Source: an uncultured Alphaproteobacteria bacterium (GTDB taxonomy: Bacteria; Pseudomonadota; Alphaproteobacteria; Rhodobacterales; Rhodobacteraceae). Taken from it: 53,718 nt of DNA. The notes below the pieces were generated by a model. That model ran no database searches. It was not told the origin of the DNA and saw only the letters and a list, made by a program, of their open reading frames with translations. Made by a program: the position numbers and the translations under genes. The stretch is from positions 1 through 53,718 of the forward strand of contig CACGWW010000009.1 of the NCBI GenBank assembly GCA_902576905.1, written 5' to 3'. Below, piece by piece: positions 53,699 to 53,718 of this stretch (positions are counted from its first letter, which is position 1; every line of letters starts with the position of its first letter).

Positions 53699-53718
53699 AG
53701 TGTGCAATGATTCGTTTG

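Overview
The window is one contiguous, gene-dense piece of chromosome from an AT-rich bacterium, almost certainly a free-living aerobic alphaproteobacterium of the streamlined marine type. The pointers are an alphaproteobacterial GyrA, the F1-ATPase zeta subunit (DUF1476), an IalB-family protein, a yqeY/carA divergent pair, secG-pyrG, purL-bolA-grxD, zapA with a DUF4164-like partner, and lon next to tRNA-Val and tRNA-Asp. Spacers are short, many neighbours overlap by a few bases, TTG start codons are common, and there are no insertion sequences, prophage genes, CRISPR arrays or rRNA genes. I cannot name the genus.

Layout. 1-9.6 kb: ssb (cut by the window edge), gyrA, trmFO; then hisI, an IscU-like scaffold gene, a candidate 38-residue membrane protein, and recG and ligA on the minus strand. 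9.7-15.4 kb: mnmA and yaaA, then a minus-strand cytochrome c maturation block (ccmF, ccmH, an unrecognised 100-residue gene), a small helical gene and a two-TM membrane protein with a possible Mrr-like C-terminal domain. 15.5-21 kb: msrP-msrQ, a sirtuin without zinc cysteines, an IalB-family protein, pncA, DUF1476, a ProXp-ala-type editing protein, and a PanB-like enzyme read out of a tRNA-Val/tRNA-Asp transcript. 21-29.4 kb: lon, tgt, sufT, an A-type Fe-S carrier gene, tpiA, an orphan MttB-family methyltransferase and guaA. 29.4-36.7 kb is the most accessory part: a b561-type cytochrome, DUF952, DUF924, an M20 amidohydrolase, a cytochrome P450, a YwqK-like repeat protein, an O6-methylguanine methyltransferase domain, a decayed MFS transporter gene and an unrecognised secreted protein. 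36.7-53.7 kb: hppA, yqeY, carA, a UbiH-like monooxygenase, ilvC, secG, pyrG, an acyl-CoA ligase, a TerB-like gene, purL, bolA, grxD, zapA, a DUF4164-like gene, tkt and pgk.

How the genes work together. Most are core: nucleotide synthesis (guaA, purL, pyrG, carA), central carbon flow (tpiA, tkt, pgk), replication and repair (ssb, gyrA, ligA, recG), tRNA modification and quality control (trmFO, mnmA, tgt, the editing protein), Fe-S handling (IscU-like, sufT, A-type carrier, bolA, grxD), cytochrome c maturation and periplasmic methionine repair (msrPQ).

The strongest leads for unusual biology are the PanB-like enzyme that has lost two metal ligands, the cysteine-free sirtuin near pncA, the possible Mrr-fold membrane protein, the orphan MttB homologue, the small membrane ORF beside recG, and Gln at the GyrA quinolone-contact position. 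I did not see a complete, clearly new multi-gene system.
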